Positions 54,404-64,000 are shown, counted from the first letter of the stretch. The stretch: 64,000 bases of DNA from Tranquillimonas alkanivorans (GCF_900115595.1 NZ_FOXA01000011.1:62001-126000); one strand, 5' to 3'. Notes: generated by a model from the sequence alone, not told the origin. Numbers and translations are program-made.

Positions 54404-55741
54404 TCAGCCTCCCATCAGAACGGTGTGAATGTCCTCGGCGGCGTCGCGGCCTTCGGCCACCGCCGTCACGGTCAGGTCGTCGCCGCCCGCCGCGCAGTCG
54501 CCGCCGGCCCAGACCTTGGCCAGGATGGTGCGGCCCGCGCCGGTGACGGCGATCTTGCTGCCCTCGAGCGTGATCCCCTCGGGCGCGCCCTCGAGCCGCT
54601 GGCCGATGGCCTTGAACACCTGGTCGGCGGGGATGCGGAAGGTTTCGCCCGTGGGTTCGAGGCCGTTGGGCCCGTCGGTGGTATATTCGAACTCGACCTC
54701 GCGCACCGCGCCGTTGCCGTGCACGGCGACGGGCTGGGCGTGGTGGATGATCCGCACGCCCTTCTGCGCGGCGAGGTCCTGCTCGAATTCCGAGGCCGAC
54801 ATCCGGTCGCGCCCCCGGCGGTAGGCCATGGTGACGTTCTCCGCCCCCAGCAACTTGGCCTGCACCGCGGCGTCCACGGCGGTCATGCCACCGCCGATGA
54901 CCACGACGTTGCGCCCGATGGGCAGCGTGGACAGGTCGCTCGCCTGGCGCAGTTCCGAGATGAAGTCGACCGCGTCGCGCACGTTCTCCTTCTCTTCTCC
55001 CTCGGCGCGCAGCGCGTTCACGCCGGCCAGTCCGATGCCGAGGAAGACAGCGTCGTACTGTCCCGTCAGCTCGTCGAGCGACAGGCCCTGCCCCAGCGCC
55101 GCGCCGAGCTCGACAGTGATGCCGCCGATCTTGAGAAGCCAGTCGACCTCGGCCTGCGCAAAGCCGCCGGGGGTCTTGTAGCTGGCGATGCCGAACTCGT
55201 TGAGCCCGCCCGCCTTGGGCCGCGCGTCGAAAAGGACCACGTCGTGCCCCTTCATCGCCAGCCGGTGCGCGCAGGACAGGCCCGCAGGCCCCGCGCCGAC
55301 CACGGCGACGCGCTTGCCCGTGGGCGCGCCGCGCTCGAACGGATGGATGCCGCGCGCCATCAGCGTGTCAGTGGCGTGGCGCTGAAGGCGGCCGATCTCG
55401 ACCGGCTTGCCCTCGGCGGCCTCGCGCACGCAGGCCTCTTCGCACAACGTCTCGGTCGGGCAGACGCGGGCGCACATGCCGCCCAGGATGTTCTGCTCGA
55501 AGATCGTCTTCGCCGCCGCCTCGGGCATGTCGGTCGCGATCTGCCGGATGAAAAGCGGGATGTCGATCGAGGTGGGGCACGCCGTCACGCAGGGCGCGTC
55601 ATAGCAGAAATAGCAGCGGTCGGCCGCGACGTGCGCCTCGTGCCCGTCATAGGGCGGGTGGAGGTCGTCGAAGTTGTCGGAATAGGCCGTGGCGGGCAAA
55701 CGTCCGGCAACGATCCCCGGCGTCATCTGGCTGTTGGCCAT
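54404..55741 (-). CDS. preT: Dihydropyrimidine dehydrogenase subunit PreT (NAD(P)H/FAD electron-input subunit)
   Basis: A 445-residue GltD-like protein. N-terminal Cys clusters (Cys43/46/51/55 in RCYFCYDAPCVTAC and Cys90/94/100/104 in CARVCPTETLCEEAC) bind Fe-S. Then come an FAD-binding VAVVGAGPAGLSCA and an NAD(P)-binding VVVIGGGMTAVDAA. It passes electrons from NAD(P)H to PreA. GGGAGAC precedes the start. A RutR-like box lies 54 bases upstream, so RutR probably controls preTA. Confidence 0.95.
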   Translation of the reverse strand: MANSQMTPGIVAGRLPATAYSDNFDDLHPPYDGHEAHVAADRCYFCYDAPCVTACPTSIDIPLFIRQIATDMPEAAAKTIFEQNILGGMCARVCPTETLCEEACVREAAEGKPVEIGRLQRHATDTLMARGIHPFERGAPTGKRVAVVGAGPAGLSCAHRLAMKGHDVVLFDARPKAGGLNEFGIASYKTPGGFAQAEVDWLLKIGGITVELGAALGQGLSLDELTGQYDAVFLGIGLAGVNALRAEGEEKENVRDAVDFISELRQASDLSTLPIGRNVVVIGGGMTAVDAAVQAKLLGAENVTMAYRRGRDRMSASEFEQDLAAQKGVRIIHHAQPVAVHGNGAVREVEFEYTTDGPNGLEPTGETFRIPADQVFKAIGQRLEGAPEGITLEGSKIAVTGAGRTILAKVWAGGDCAAGGDDLTVTAVAEGRDAAEDIHTVLMGG

Positions 55742-55794
55742 GCAAGTCTCCCTGTTTTCTCTTTTGTTGGAATCAGCTTGCCACAGGTCAGGTT

Positions 55795-55810
55795 TTTATC
55801 AACTGGTAAA
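55795..55810 (-). promoter_or_regulatory. Second candidate RutR operator, upstream of preT
   Basis: On the minus strand TTTACCAGTTGATAAA matches 11 of 14 fixed positions of TTGACCA-NN-TGGTCAA, with the same inverted-repeat spacing as the site by rutR. It lies between divergent preT and accB, much nearer preT. It is weaker than the first site but well placed. Confidence 0.6.
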
Positions 55811-55985
55811 ATTCTGAAGCGGGGTCATCTGCCGACCATTACAGCGCCCGATGCCGCCGGCGCCTGCGGATAAGGCACTTGACAGAAAGGGCTGCGACCT
55901 TTTCACCCGCGTTCACGTTGCGTATAAGCGCACAAATGATCGCAAAGCCCGCGCACAGACGGGCGGCCCTATCCTCGAGGACGGC

Positions 55986-56489
55986 ATGACAGAGAAAAAG
56001 CACGAGTCCGACGTCGCGTTCATCCAGGCCCTCGCCGAGCTTCTGCGGGAGAACGACCTGAGCGAACTCAGGGTCAAGCGCGACTACGCCGACAACGACA
56101 GTCTCGACGTCCGCGTGAGCCGCATCCAGCCGCAGGCCGCGCCGGTGCACGTGCCCGCCGCCCCGTCGGCTCCCGCCGCGCCGTCGCCCGCAGCCGCGTC
56201 CCACGCGCCCGCCGCCGCCCCCGCCGAAGCGCCGTCGGACGATCCGGCCGCGCATCCCGGCGCCGTACTCTCGCCGATGGTCGGCACGGCCTACCTGGCC
56301 CCCGAACCGGGCGCGGCAGACTTCGTGAAGACCGGCGACCAGGTGTCCGAAGGCCAAACGCTGATGATCGTCGAGGCGATGAAGACGATGAACCACATCC
56401 CGGCGCCCCGCGCGGGCACGGTGAAGCGCATCCTCGTCGAGGACGGCGCGCCTGTGGAGTTCGGCGCGCCCCTGATGATCCTCGAATAA
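55986..56489 (+). CDS. accB: Acetyl-CoA carboxylase biotin carboxyl carrier protein AccB
   Basis: A 167-residue protein. A helical N-terminus ([20 protein letters not shown]) is followed by a Pro/Ala-rich flexible linker (about 50-90) and the biotinyl domain with the EAMKTM motif, biotin attached at Lys133. It carries carboxylated biotin between AccC and AccAD in fatty acid synthesis. The GAGGACGGC-ATG start is used; the frame upstream is not conserved-looking. It is followed 10 bases later by accC. Confidence 0.95.
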   Translation: MTEKKHESDVAFIQALAELLRENDLSELRVKRDYADNDSLDVRVSRIQPQAAPVHVPAAPSAPAAPSPAAASHAPAAAPAEAPSDDPAAHPGAVLSPMVGTAYLAPEPGAADFVKTGDQVSEGQTLMIVEAMKTMNHIPAPRAGTVKRILVEDGAPVEFGAPLMILE

Positions 56490-56499
56490 GGATCGAGAG

Positions 56500-57846
56500 A
56501 TGTTCGACAAGATCCTGATCGCCAACCGCGGCGAGATCGCGCTTCGCGTCATCCGCGCCTGCCGCGAGATGGGCATCGCCTCGGTCGCGGTTCACTCGAC
56601 CGCCGACGCCGACGCGATGCACGTCCGCATGGCAGACGAATCCGTGTGCATCGGGCCGCCCTCGGGCGCGCAAAGCTACCTTTCGGTGCCGGCCATCATC
56701 TCGGCGTGCGACATCACCGGCGCGCAGGCGATTCACCCCGGCTACGGCTTTCTGTCCGAGAATGCGAATTTCGTGCAGATCGTCGAGGACCACGAGCTGA
56801 CGTTCATCGGCCCCTCGGCCGAGCACATCCGCATCATGGGCGACAAGATCACCGCCAAGGAGACGATGAAAAAGCTGGGCGTGCCGTGCGTGCCCGGCTC
56901 GGACGGCGGCGTGCCGGACCTGGCGACCGCGAAAAAGGTCGCCGGGGACATCGGCTACCCGGTCATCGTCAAGGCGACCGCCGGCGGCGGCGGACGCGGC
57001 ATGAAGCTTGCCAAGACGGCCGACGAACTCGAGCGCGCGTTCCAGACCGCGCGGGCCGAGGCGAAGTCCGCCTTCGGCAACGACGAGGTCTATATCGAGA
57101 AGTACCTCACCCGTCCGCGCCACATCGAGATCCAGGTCTTCGGCGACGGCAAGGGCCGCGCGGTTCACCTGGGCGAGCGGGACTGCTCGCTGCAGCGCCG
57201 CCACCAGAAGGTGTTCGAGGAAGCTCCCGGCCCCGTCATCGACCCCGAGACCCGCGCCCGCATCGGCAAGACCTGCGCCGACGCCGTGGCCGCGATCGGC
57301 TATTCCGGGGCAGGCACCATCGAGTTCCTGTTCGAGGACGGCGAGTTCTATTTCATCGAGATGAACACCCGCCTCCAGGTAGAGCATCCGGTGACCGAGG
57401 CCGTCTTCGGCGTCGACCTCGTGCGCGAACAGATCCGCGTGGCCGCCGGCCTGCCGATGGAGTTCCAGCAAGAGGATCTGACGGTCAAAGGCCACGCCAT
57501 CGAGGTTCGGATCAACGCCGAAAAGTTGCCGAACTTCGCGCCCTCGCCCGGCCGCATCAGCCAGTACCACGCGCCCGGCGGGCTGGGCGTGCGGATGGAC
57601 AGCGCGCTTTACGACGGCTACCGCATCCCGCCCTACTACGACAGCCTGATCGGAAAGCTGATCGTGCACGGCCGCGACCGGCCCGAGGCGCTGGCGCGCC
57701 TGCACCGCGCGCTTGGCGAGCTGATCGTGGACGGCGTCGACACGACCGTGCCGCTGTTCCACGCGCTGCTTCAGGAAGAGGACATCCTGAAGGGCGACTA
57801 CAGCATCCACTGGCTCGAGAAGTGGCTGGAGCAGAATCTGGGCTGA
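56500..57846 (+). CDS. accC: Biotin carboxylase AccC
   Basis: A 448-residue ATP-grasp enzyme. Landmarks are [20 protein letters not shown], the glycine-rich ATP loop [27 protein letters not shown] and [14 protein letters not shown]. It carboxylates biotin on AccB using ATP and bicarbonate. Cotranscribed with accB and probably aat, which starts five bases after its stop. Confidence 0.97.
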   Translation: MFDKILIANRGEIALRVIRACREMGIASVAVHSTADADAMHVRMADESVCIGPPSGAQSYLSVPAIISACDITGAQAIHPGYGFLSENANFVQIVEDHELTFIGPSAEHIRIMGDKITAKETMKKLGVPCVPGSDGGVPDLATAKKVAGDIGYPVIVKATAGGGGRGMKLAKTADELERAFQTARAEAKSAFGNDEVYIEKYLTRPRHIEIQVFGDGKGRAVHLGERDCSLQRRHQKVFEEAPGPVIDPETRARIGKTCADAVAAIGYSGAGTIEFLFEDGEFYFIEMNTRLQVEHPVTEAVFGVDLVREQIRVAAGLPMEFQQEDLTVKGHAIEVRINAEKLPNFAPSPGRISQYHAPGGLGVRMDSALYDGYRIPPYYDSLIGKLIVHGRDRPEALARLHRALGELIVDGVDTTVPLFHALLQEEDILKGDYSIHWLEKWLEQNLG

Positions 57847-57851
57847 GGCCG

Positions 57852-58505
57852 ATGCACGGCCTGCCCCCCCAGGTCATAACGCCCCGGATGCTGCTGTCTG
57901 CCTATGCGCAGGGCGTCTTTCCCATGGCCGAAAGCCGGGACGACCCTGAGATTTTCTGGGTCGACCCGCGCTATCGCGGCATCATTCCCCTCGACGGCTT
58001 CCGCATATCGCGCTCGCTGCGCCGCAAGATTCGGCGCGAGCCGTTCCGCGTGACCTTCGACAGCGATTTCGCGGGCGTCGTGGACGGCTGCGCCGACCGG
58101 GACGAGACCTGGATCAACGTCACGATCCTGGAGCTCTACGAGGCGCTGTTCGCGGCCGGCCACGCGCACTCGGTCGAGCTTTGGGAGGACGACCTGCTTG
58201 TCGGCGGCGTCTATGGCGTGACGCTGGGGGCGGCGTTTTTCGGCGAAAGCATGTTCTCGCGCCGCACCGACGCCTCGAAGATCGCGCTCGCTTACCTGCT
58301 GGACCGGCTACGCGCGGGCGGGTTCACGCTGTTCGACACGCAGTTCCTGACGCCGCACCTCGCCTCGCTCGGCGCGGTCGAGATCCGGCGGTCGGAGTAT
58401 CACGCGCGGTTGGAGCGGGCGATCGGGCAGGAGGCGAGCTTCAACGCGGCCGGTCCGGCGCCAACCGGACTTCAGCTGCTGCAGCGCATGACCCAGACGT
58501 CGTAG
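57852..58505 (+). CDS. aat: Leucyl/phenylalanyl-tRNA-protein transferase Aat
   Basis: A 217-residue enzyme with the family opening [20 protein letters not shown], then [20 protein letters not shown] and [33 protein letters not shown]. It adds Leu or Phe to N-terminal Arg/Lys of proteins, marking them for ClpS-ClpAP (N-end rule). Its 3' end overlaps the convergent DUF2155 gene by 34 bases. The clpXP genes lie nearby but are a different Clp system. Confidence 0.96.
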   Translation: MHGLPPQVITPRMLLSAYAQGVFPMAESRDDPEIFWVDPRYRGIIPLDGFRISRSLRRKIRREPFRVTFDSDFAGVVDGCADRDETWINVTILELYEALFAAGHAHSVELWEDDLLVGGVYGVTLGAAFFGESMFSRRTDASKIALAYLLDRLRAGGFTLFDTQFLTPHLASLGAVEIRRSEYHARLERAIGQEASFNAAGPAPTGLQLLQRMTQTS

Positions 58506-58927
58506 CGCGGATGCTCCAGCGCGTTGAGCGCCGGACTCGACGCGAACATCCAGCCCATGAACACCGGCTCGTCGCTGCCATTCTCGCGGATCACGAGGTA
58601 GGCATAGGCATCGCCCGAGGGGTTGTCGGCGGGATAGCGGCAGTCGGCGAGCGTGACCTGCAGCCGGCCGATCATCGCGCTCTCGCGCACCGACAATTCC
58701 ATGTCGCGCACCTCGCCCGAAAGCTTGTCGAGCCCGCGCAGAACGGCGCCGCCAGCGCTTTCCACCCGCTCGGGCGCGGCTTCGGGCTCCGGCGGTTCGG
58801 CGTCGAACTGCCACTCGGGCGCCGGCTGTTCCTGCCCTGCTTCCGGCAGCGGCTCTTCGAAGATGATCTGTGCCTGTAGCGGCAGCGCCGCCAGCGCCAG
58901 CACCGCGGCGGCGAAAAGCGCTCTCAT
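58472..58927 (-). CDS. DUF2155 exported protein
   Basis: A 151-residue protein with a Sec signal peptide ([20 protein letters not shown]), a Pro/Glu-rich linker and the DUF2155 core: [14 protein letters not shown]-like [27 protein letters not shown] and [19 protein letters not shown]. Found widely in alphaproteobacteria with unknown function. Its ATG overlaps the mlaD stop (ATGA), and its 3' end overlaps aat on the other strand. Confidence 0.9.
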   Translation of the reverse strand: MRALFAAAVLALAALPLQAQIIFEEPLPEAGQEQPAPEWQFDAEPPEPEAAPERVESAGGAVLRGLDKLSGEVRDMELSVRESAMIGRLQVTLADCRYPADNPSGDAYAYLVIRENGSDEPVFMGWMFASSPALNALEHPRYDVWVMRCSS

Positions 58928-59379
58928 TCCTCGTCTCCGCCGCCGACGTAACGCAGAAGCAGGTTGAGCAGGCTCACAGCGCTTTGCGTGTCCTCGATCT
59001 CGGCCCCGGGCTCGAGGTTGAAGGGCGACCCGCCCGGGAGGAGTTCGAGGTAGCTGCCGCCCAGAAGTCCCTCGGACGCGACGATGATCGCGGTGTCCTC
59101 GGGCAGCGCCAGGTCCTCGTCAACGGTGAAGATCGCGTCGGCGCGGAACGTCTGCGGGTTCAGCGCCAGGTCCGTGACCGCGCCGACCTTCACACCGGCC
59201 AGCCGGACATCCGTGCCCTCGGAGATTCCCTCGATCGACGTGAAGCTCGCCGACAGGTCATAGCTGTCGCCGGCCCCGCCACCCAGGCCGGTCACCTGCC
59301 CCGCATAAAGAAGAAAGCCTGCCGCCACGGCCAAGACGGCGGTGCCGGTCGCGACTTCGCTGATGTTGTAGCTCGCCAT
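58924..59379 (-). CDS. mlaD: MlaD, MCE-domain lipid transport protein
   Basis: A 151-residue protein. An N-terminal membrane anchor (AVLAVAAGFLLYAGQV) is followed by one MCE domain (YDLSASFTSIEGISEGTDVRLAGVKVG) and a short tail. MlaD is the inner-membrane hexameric ring that passes phospholipids between membranes with MlaFEB. No mlaE/mlaF is adjacent, so the rest of the system is elsewhere. It overlaps DUF2155 by four bases and lies three bases after the NDUFA12 gene. Confidence 0.92.
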   Translation of the reverse strand: MASYNISEVATGTAVLAVAAGFLLYAGQVTGLGGGAGDSYDLSASFTSIEGISEGTDVRLAGVKVGAVTDLALNPQTFRADAIFTVDEDLALPEDTAIIVASEGLLGGSYLELLPGGSPFNLEPGAEIEDTQSAVSLLNLLLRYVGGGDEE

Positions 59380-59382
59380 GAT

Positions 59383-59766
59383 TTACTCGGGCTGCCAGGC
59401 CTCGTAGTCGCGCCGTTCCTCCGGCTCGACCCGGCGGATGGAGCCCGGAGGCGCATAGGCCAGCGCGGTGCCGGTCAGGTTCTCCTGGTGCGGCTTTTCC
59501 CACGGCTTGTGGGGCAGAGGCAGCTTGGTGGGCGGCTCGTCCCAGGTGCGGTGCAGCCAGCCGTGCCATTCGGGGCTGACGCGGCTCGCCTCGGCCTCGC
59601 CGTTGTAGATCACCCAGCGACGCTTGCCGTCCTTGGACTGGTAGAAGGTGTTTCCGGCGTCGTCCTCGCCGACCTTCACGCCGTGACGCCAAGTGTAGAA
59701 CTGGGTGTTCAGCGTCTGGCCGTTCCACCAGGTGACGGCGCGCAGGAGCGTGTCGAGAATGGCCAT
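59383..59766 (-). CDS. NADH:ubiquinone oxidoreductase accessory subunit NDUFA12 (B17.2) homologue
   Basis: A 127-residue protein with the NDUFA12 core: [39 protein letters not shown] and [18 protein letters not shown]. It is one of the few complex I supernumerary subunits shared by mitochondria and alphaproteobacteria. It probably binds the peripheral arm. First gene of the three-gene unit with mlaD and DUF2155. The nuo operon is not in the window. Confidence 0.93.
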   Translation of the reverse strand: MAILDTLLRAVTWWNGQTLNTQFYTWRHGVKVGEDDAGNTFYQSKDGKRRWVIYNGEAEASRVSPEWHGWLHRTWDEPPTKLPLPHKPWEKPHQENLTGTALAYAPPGSIRRVEPEERRDYEAWQPE

Positions 59767-59853
59767 CGGATCCTCCGGTTTCGGTCGGCTCCGGTATGGC
59801 GCAACCGGCGACCGACGTCCAGTGGGCGACGCATTGGCGCGACAGTACGACCG

Positions 59854-59901
59854 GCCAAAACTCTTCGAAGAGTTTTGGCAAGTTTCTTAAAGAAACTTGC
59901 C
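59854..59901. repeat. Twin palindrome E
   Basis: GCCAAAACTCTTC-GAAGAGTTTTGGC (59854-59879) is a perfect 26-base palindrome. It overlaps GGCAAGTTTCTT-A-AAGAAACTTGCC (59877-59901), sharing GGC. It lies between the NDUFA12 start and the clpX terminator hairpin, so it could end clpX transcription or shield the next promoter. Confidence 0.75.
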
Positions 59902-59936
59902 GGTGGCGCGTGCCTGGCCTTATCCGGAGACGACGG

Positions 59937-59967
59937 CGCCCGCGGCCGGGTTCATCGGCCGCGGGCG
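59937..59967 (-). terminator. GC-rich hairpin downstream of clpX
   Basis: CGCCCGCGGCCG (59937-59948) pairs perfectly with CGGCCGCGGGCG (59956-59967), seven-base loop. It lies 20 bases past the clpX stop on the minus strand. There is no T tract; termination may rely on this plus twin palindrome E further on. Confidence 0.55.
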
Positions 59968-59987
59968 TGTTTCGATCGTCCGTCGCG

Positions 59988-61247
59988 TCAGCTTGCGCTG
60001 GCGGATTCCTTGCGCTGCTCGGCGTAGATCATCAGAGGCGCCGCGTCGGAATTCACGGCCTCTTCGTTGACTACGACCTCGTCCACGCCTTCCATGCCCG
60101 GAAGGTCGAACATGGTGTCGAGCAGGATGTCCTCCATGATCGAGCGCAGGCCGCGTGCCCCGGTCTTGCGGGCAATGGCCTTGTGCGCGATGGCGCGCAG
60201 CGCGTCGTCGGTGAAGGTCAGCTCCACGTCCTCGAGCTCGAACAGGCGCTGGTACTGCTTGACGAGAGCGTTCTTGGGCTGCGTCAGGATGGTGACCAGT
60301 GCGTCCTCGTCCAGATCCTCAAGCGTGGCGACGACCGGCAGGCGGCCGACGAATTCCGGGATCAGGCCGAACTTCAGCAGATCCTCGGGCTCGAGCTGAG
60401 TGAGCGTTTCGCCGATACCGCGCTGGCTTTCATCCTTCACGTCGGCGCCGAACCCGATCCCGCTGCCCTTGCCGCGCTGCGCGATGATCTTGTCGAGCCC
60501 CGCGAAGGCGCCGCCGCAGATGAACAGGATGTTGGTCGTGTCCACCTGCAGGAACTCCTGCTGCGGATGCTTGCGCCCGCCCTGCGGCGGAACCGAGGCG
60601 ACCGTGCCTTCCATGATCTTCAGAAGCGCCTGCTGCACGCCCTCGCCCGATACATCACGGGTGATCGAGGGGTTGTCGGACTTGCGCGTGATCTTGTCGA
60701 CCTCGTCGATATAGACGATGCCGCGCTGCGCCCGCTCGACGTTGTATTCCGACGCCTGCAGAAGCTTGAGGATGATGTTCTCGACATCCTCGCCCACATA
60801 CCCCGCCTCGGTCAGCGTGGTGGCGTCGGCCATCGTGAACGGCACGTCGAGAATACGCGCCAGCGTCTGCGCCAGAAGCGTCTTGCCGCAGCCCGTGGGG
60901 CCGATCAGCAGGATGTTCGACTTGTTGAGTTCGATATCCGCCTTGCCGGCGTGGTTGAGCCGCTTGTAGTGGTTGTGCACCGCCACCGACAGTACGCGTT
61001 TCGCATGCATCTGGCCGATCACGTAATCGTCCAGCACCTCGCAGATTTCCTTGGGCGTGGGCACGCCTTCGGAGGACTTCAGGCCGGAGGACTTCGTCTC
61101 CTCCCGGATGATGTCCATGCAGAGCTCGACGCATTCATCGCAGATGAAAACGGTCGGCCCGGCGATCAGTTTGCGCACCTCGTGCTGGCTTTTGCCGCAG
61201 AACGAGCAATAGAGCGTGTTTTTGCTGTCGCCGGAAGAATTCGCCAT
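59988..61247 (-). CDS. clpX: ClpX, ATP-dependent unfoldase subunit of ClpXP
   Basis: A 419-residue AAA+ protein. The N-terminal zinc finger uses [10 protein letters not shown] (Cys14, Cys17) and [10 protein letters not shown]. Walker A is GPTGCGKTL, Walker B is [10 protein letters not shown], and the pore loop GYVGEDVE and IGF-like loop IGFGADVKD contact ClpP. It recognises ssrA-tagged and other substrates and feeds ClpP. Preceded by clpP with a 127-base gap carrying a hairpin. Confidence 0.97.
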   Translation of the reverse strand: MANSSGDSKNTLYCSFCGKSQHEVRKLIAGPTVFICDECVELCMDIIREETKSSGLKSSEGVPTPKEICEVLDDYVIGQMHAKRVLSVAVHNHYKRLNHAGKADIELNKSNILLIGPTGCGKTLLAQTLARILDVPFTMADATTLTEAGYVGEDVENIILKLLQASEYNVERAQRGIVYIDEVDKITRKSDNPSITRDVSGEGVQQALLKIMEGTVASVPPQGGRKHPQQEFLQVDTTNILFICGGAFAGLDKIIAQRGKGSGIGFGADVKDESQRGIGETLTQLEPEDLLKFGLIPEFVGRLPVVATLEDLDEDALVTILTQPKNALVKQYQRLFELEDVELTFTDDALRAIAHKAIARKTGARGLRSIMEDILLDTMFDLPGMEGVDEVVVNEEAVNSDAAPLMIYAEQRKESASAS

Positions 61248-61303
61248 ATCGTAAACCTCTGGGGCGGATCGCCCTCTCGTGTTGGTTGGCCGGGAGCCGC
61301 TCG

Positions 61304-61332
61304 GTCTGCCCTGTCGTCAGCGTAGGGCAGAC
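61304..61332 (-). promoter_or_regulatory. Hairpin between clpP and clpX
   Basis: GTCTGCCCT (61304-61312) pairs with AGGGCAGAC (61324-61332) around an 11-base loop. It sits mid-way between the two genes on the transcript. No T tract follows on the minus strand. It may set the clpP:clpX ratio by partial termination or processing. Confidence 0.5.
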
Positions 61333-61374
61333 CATTTTCGGGCACAACGCCAAAGTGCCGGCGGGCGCGGGGCC

Positions 61375-62004
61375 TTATTTTTCGTCCTCGGGACGGATGC
61401 GGTTCTCGACGATCTCGTCGACCAGGCCCCAGGCTTTCGCCTCCTCGGGATCCATGAAATTGTCACGCTCGAGCGCATCCACAACCGTCTCGAGATCCTG
61501 ACCGGTGTGCTTCACGTAGATGTTATTCAGCCGGTCCTTCAGCTTCTGCGTCTCGCGGGCGTGGATCATGATGTCGGTCGCCTGGCCCTGGTACCCGCCC
61601 GAGGGCTGGTGGACCATAATGCGGCTGTTGGGCAGTGAGAACCGCATGCCCGGCGCGCCGGCCGCGAGCAGGAGCGAGCCCATCGACGCCGCCTGCCCCA
61701 CCACGAGCGTGGAGACCTTGGGCTTGATGTACTGCATCGTGTCATAGATCGACAGGCCCGAGGTGACCACGCCACCGGGGCTGTTGATGTACATGCTGAT
61801 CTCTTTAGACGGGTTCTCCGCCTCAAGGTGCAGCAGCTGCGCCACGATCAGCGACGACATCCCGTCGTGGACCGGGCCCGACAGGAAGATGATCCGCTCC
61901 TTCAGCAGGCGCGAGAAGATGTCGTAGGCACGCTCGCCCCGGCTGGTCTGCTCGACCACCATGGGCACGAGGGTGTTCATGTAGGTGTCGATCGGATCGT
62001 GCAT
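61375..62004 (-). CDS. clpP: ClpP, proteolytic subunit of Clp protease
   Basis: A 209-residue serine protease. Catalytic Ser107 (GQAASMGS), His132 (IMVHQPSGG) and Asp181 (ALERDNFM). The opening [19 protein letters not shown] and the RIIFLSGPV strand are typical. A longer frame runs far upstream but has no ClpP-like sequence, so ATG 62004 is the start. Forms tetradecamers with ClpX or ClpA. Confidence 0.97.
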   Translation of the reverse strand: MHDPIDTYMNTLVPMVVEQTSRGERAYDIFSRLLKERIIFLSGPVHDGMSSLIVAQLLHLEAENPSKEISMYINSPGGVVTSGLSIYDTMQYIKPKVSTLVVGQAASMGSLLLAAGAPGMRFSLPNSRIMVHQPSGGYQGQATDIMIHARETQKLKDRLNNIYVKHTGQDLETVVDALERDNFMDPEEAKAWGLVDEIVENRIRPEDEK

Positions 62005-62057
62005 GTCGCCTGCGTGCTCCTGCCCAGAAGGGAAAATATGCCACTCGAGTTCACAGA

Positions 62058-62086
62058 GTCTTAGTTGCGGCACCGGTGGGCTGCAA
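62058..62086 (-). promoter_or_regulatory. Candidate sigma-70 promoter of clpP
   Basis: On the minus strand TTGCAG (62081-62086) and TAAGAC (62058-62063) are separated by exactly 17 bases. They lie about 55 bases before the clpP start. Both boxes are near consensus. No heat-shock type element was evident. Confidence 0.4.
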
Positions 62087-62144
62087 GGGCACCTGCCGCG
62101 GCGGGACCGCGCGGCCTCTGTGCGCGCGTACGGCCGATGTGCGT

Positions 62145-62195
62145 GGGGGCTGCCTGCCCCCACACCCCCGGGGATATTTCGGGACCGAAGATGGA
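62145..62195 (+). repeat. Intergenic repeat family R (copy 3)
   Basis: GGGGG-CTGCCTG-CCCCC, then CACCCCCGGGGATATTTCGG and GACCGAAGATGG. Unlike copies 1 and 2, it lacks the middle GC hairpin, so that part is optional. It lies in the 245-base gap between clpP and pntB. Confidence 0.75.
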
Positions 62196-62249
62196 AGGGG
62201 TGCGGAAGGGCGCCCGCCCGGGAGTCGTGGCCGGGCGGGCGCGCGCGTT

Positions 62250-63749
62250 TCAGCCGAGCTTCTGCAGCAGGCTGTCGATGGAAGCCTTGGCGTCGCCGTA
62301 GAGCATCCGTGTGTTGTCCTTGAAGAACAGCGGGTTTTCGATGCCGGAATAGCCAGTGCCCTGCCCGCGCTTGGACACGAACACCTGCTTGGCCTTCCAG
62401 ACCTCGAGCACCGGCATACCGGCGATGGGCGAGTTCGGGTCGTCCTGCGCCGCCGGATTCACGATGTCGTTCGAGCCGATCACGATGACCACGTCCGTCT
62501 CCGGGAAATCGTCGTTGATCTCCTCCATCTCGAGCACGATGTCGTAGGGTACCTTGGCCTCGGCCAGTAGCACGTTCATGTGCCCGGGCAGGCGGCCGGC
62601 GACGGGGTGGATGGCGAAGCGCACGTCCTTGCCCTGACCGCGCAGCTTGCGCGTGAGCTCGCTGACCGAGTTCTGCGCCTGCGCCACCGCCATGCCGTAG
62701 CCCGGGACGATGACCACGCTGTCGGCCTCTTCGAGCGCCGAGGCCACCGCGTCGGCGTCCGTGGCGATCATTTCGCCCTCGACCTCGGTCGCGGTGCCGG
62801 CCGAGCCGCCGAAGCCGCCAAGGATCACCGAGATGAACGAGCGGTTCATCGCCTTGCACATGATGTAGCTCAGGATCGCGCCAGACGAGCCGACCAGCGC
62901 GCCGACCACGATCAGCAGGTCGTTGGACAGCGAAAAGCCGATCGCCGCCGCCGCCCAGCCGGAATAGCTGTTGAGCATCGAGACGACCACGGGCATGTCG
63001 GCGCCGCCGATCCCCATGATCAGGTGGTAGCCGATGAAGAGCGCGAGCAGCGTCATCAGGATCAGCGGGAACACCCCGCCGGTCCCGAAGTACCACACCA
63101 GGCAGATCAGCGAGACGACCGCCGCCGTAGCGTTCAGAAGGTGCCCGCCCGGCAGTTTCGTCGCCGCCGACGAGACCTTGCCCGCGAGCTTGCCGTAGGC
63201 GATCACCGAGCCGGTGAAGGTCACGGCGCCGATGAACACGCCCAGGAAAAGCTCGAGCCGGAGCACGTTGATCTCGGCCTGGGTCTTGTGTGCGACGATG
63301 GCAGCGAAGCCGCGGAACGTCTCGGCCACGCCTTCGGCCGAGGCCAGCACCGCCGCCTCGGCCCCCTCGAGCGCGAGCGGAAACGGCACGCCGGCGCCGG
63401 CGAAGGCGCTGGTGACGCGCCCGATCTCGACATGGGCGTTGTAGCCCACGAAGACCGCGGCGAGGCCGACGAGCGAGTGCATGGCCGCGACGAGCTGCGG
63501 CATCTCGGTCATCTCGACCTTCTTGGCGACGTACCAGCCGATGGCCCCGCCGCCCGCGATCAGGATCAGCGACAGAAGCCAGAGGCCCGAGCCCGGGCCG
63601 ATCAGCGTCGCGAAGACGGCGAGCGCCATGCCCGTGATGCCGTACCAGACCGCGCGCTTGGCGCTTTCCTGTCCCGACAGGCCGCCGAGGCTCAGGATGA
63701 AGAGGACGGCCGCGACCACGTAGGCCGCCGTAGTGAATCCGAAGTCCAT
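62250..63749 (-). CDS. pntB: NAD(P) transhydrogenase beta subunit PntB
   Basis: A 499-residue protein. Around nine N-terminal membrane helices ([34 protein letters not shown]) precede the NADP(H)-binding domain III with [14 protein letters not shown] and [15 protein letters not shown]. Together with PntA it couples proton entry to NADPH formation. It starts 13 bases after the pntA stop. Confidence 0.97.
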   Translation of the reverse strand: MDFGFTTAAYVVAAVLFILSLGGLSGQESAKRAVWYGITGMALAVFATLIGPGSGLWLLSLILIAGGGAIGWYVAKKVEMTEMPQLVAAMHSLVGLAAVFVGYNAHVEIGRVTSAFAGAGVPFPLALEGAEAAVLASAEGVAETFRGFAAIVAHKTQAEINVLRLELFLGVFIGAVTFTGSVIAYGKLAGKVSSAATKLPGGHLLNATAAVVSLICLVWYFGTGGVFPLILMTLLALFIGYHLIMGIGGADMPVVVSMLNSYSGWAAAAIGFSLSNDLLIVVGALVGSSGAILSYIMCKAMNRSFISVILGGFGGSAGTATEVEGEMIATDADAVASALEEADSVVIVPGYGMAVAQAQNSVSELTRKLRGQGKDVRFAIHPVAGRLPGHMNVLLAEAKVPYDIVLEMEEINDDFPETDVVIVIGSNDIVNPAAQDDPNSPIAGMPVLEVWKAKQVFVSKRGQGTGYSGIENPLFFKDNTRMLYGDAKASIDSLLQKLG

Positions 63750-63762
63750 TATTCCTGCCCTC

Positions 63763-64000
63763 TTAGGATTTCTGGAACATGGCGAGCATGCGCCGCGTCA
63801 CGAGGAAGCCGCCGAAGATGTTGATCCCGGCCATGAAGACCGACAGCGCGGCCAGCAGGATCACGAGCCACGAGCCGGACCCGATCTGCATCAGCGCGCC
63901 GAGGATGATGATCGACGAGATCGCGTTGGTCACGGCCATGAGCGGCGTGTGCAGCGAGTGGCTGACGTTCCAGATCACTTGGAAGCCGACGAACACGGCC
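63763..64000 (-). CDS. pntA: NAD(P) transhydrogenase alpha subunit PntA, C-terminal membrane part (cut by window edge)
   Basis: The last about 78 codons are visible: [20 protein letters not shown] and [16 protein letters not shown], three membrane helices of domain II. The rest, including any NAD-binding domain, is beyond the window. Whether this is a fused PntA or a split PntAb subunit cannot be told. Operon with pntB. Confidence 0.93.
   Translation of the reverse strand, partial: AVFVGFQVIWNVSHSLHTPLMAVTNAISSIIILGALMQIGSGSWLVILLAALSVFMAGINIFGGFLVTRRMLAMFQKS

Noticed and set aside
55878-55941. TTGACA and TATAAG upstream of accB as a single promoter
   Set aside because: The two boxes are too far apart to pair with each other and neither has a good partner at 16-18 bases.
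62005-63096. Upstream extension of the clpP reading frame
   Set aside because: The extra sequence overlaps pntB in another frame and holds no ClpP-like residues; the ATG at 62004 gives a normal 209-residue ClpP.

Overview
The window is a very G+C-rich chromosomal segment of an alphaproteobacterium. It looks like a member of the Rhodobacteraceae (Roseobacter/Paracoccus relatives). Evidence for this includes an accB-accC-aat-DUF2155-mlaD-NDUFA12 block next to clpXP and pntAB, an nrdR-ribD pair, a solitary Anbu proteasome-like peptidase, a RamB/PccR-type short-chain acyl-CoA regulator, a RutR/PydA-type pyrimidine locus, and several intergenic repeat families. I saw no phage, transposase, tRNA, rRNA or CRISPR array. 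Nearly all the sequence is coding, on both strands.

Layout. 1-10 kb: an S4-domain protein (cut by the edge), a Suv3-like helicase, two alpha/beta hydrolases, a TPR protein, an SCP2 protein, the Anbu peptidase, EgtB and a phospholipase-D-like protein. 10-17 kb: capsule genes (KpsS, a KpsD/Wza-like lipoprotein, KpsC) lie between riboflavin synthase and ribD-nrdR. 17-20 kb: an SDR enzyme, dodecin, a tandem GC-hairpin repeat, a YjbQ protein, an AI-2E family exporter and a small exported protein. 20-30 kb: rpoD-dnaG, a gene-poor interval bounded by twin palindromes, glutamate dehydrogenase, two small envelope proteins, homoserine dehydrogenase and an orphan FliM/FliN-like protein.

29.7-42.2 kb is the most coherent candidate system. 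It holds a sodium/solute-symporter histidine kinase (CrbS-like), a tiny two-helix protein, a receiver-only response regulator and an ScfR-family regulator. Divergent from these is a five-gene HAAT-type ABC transporter operon whose last gene is acetyl-CoA synthetase. I infer a sensing, uptake and activation unit for acetate or another short carboxylate. The usual branched-chain amino acid label for the transporter is probably wrong.

42-45 kb: a repeat-rich PRC-barrel envelope protein, a conserved small protein and a GFA-family protein. 44.9-55.8 kb: a complete reductive pyrimidine degradation locus. It has DPD subunits PreT/PreA, dihydropyrimidinase, a ureidopropionase-type hydrolase, an NMT1/THI5-like ABC transporter, a new small lipoprotein and RutR. 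There are two candidate RutR boxes, one upstream of each catabolic operon.

56-64 kb is housekeeping: fatty acid synthesis (accBC), the N-end rule transferase (aat), lipid transport (mlaD), a complex I accessory subunit, ClpX/ClpP and the membrane transhydrogenase, cut by the right edge.

Three intergenic repeat families recur: (i) five twin palindromes; (ii) three copies of a GGGGGCT..GGATATTT..AAGATGG element; (iii) three copies of a GGGCAGYGCCCG hairpin, two in tandem and one with compensating stem changes. All functional calls come from reading motifs and gene order; no database search was run.
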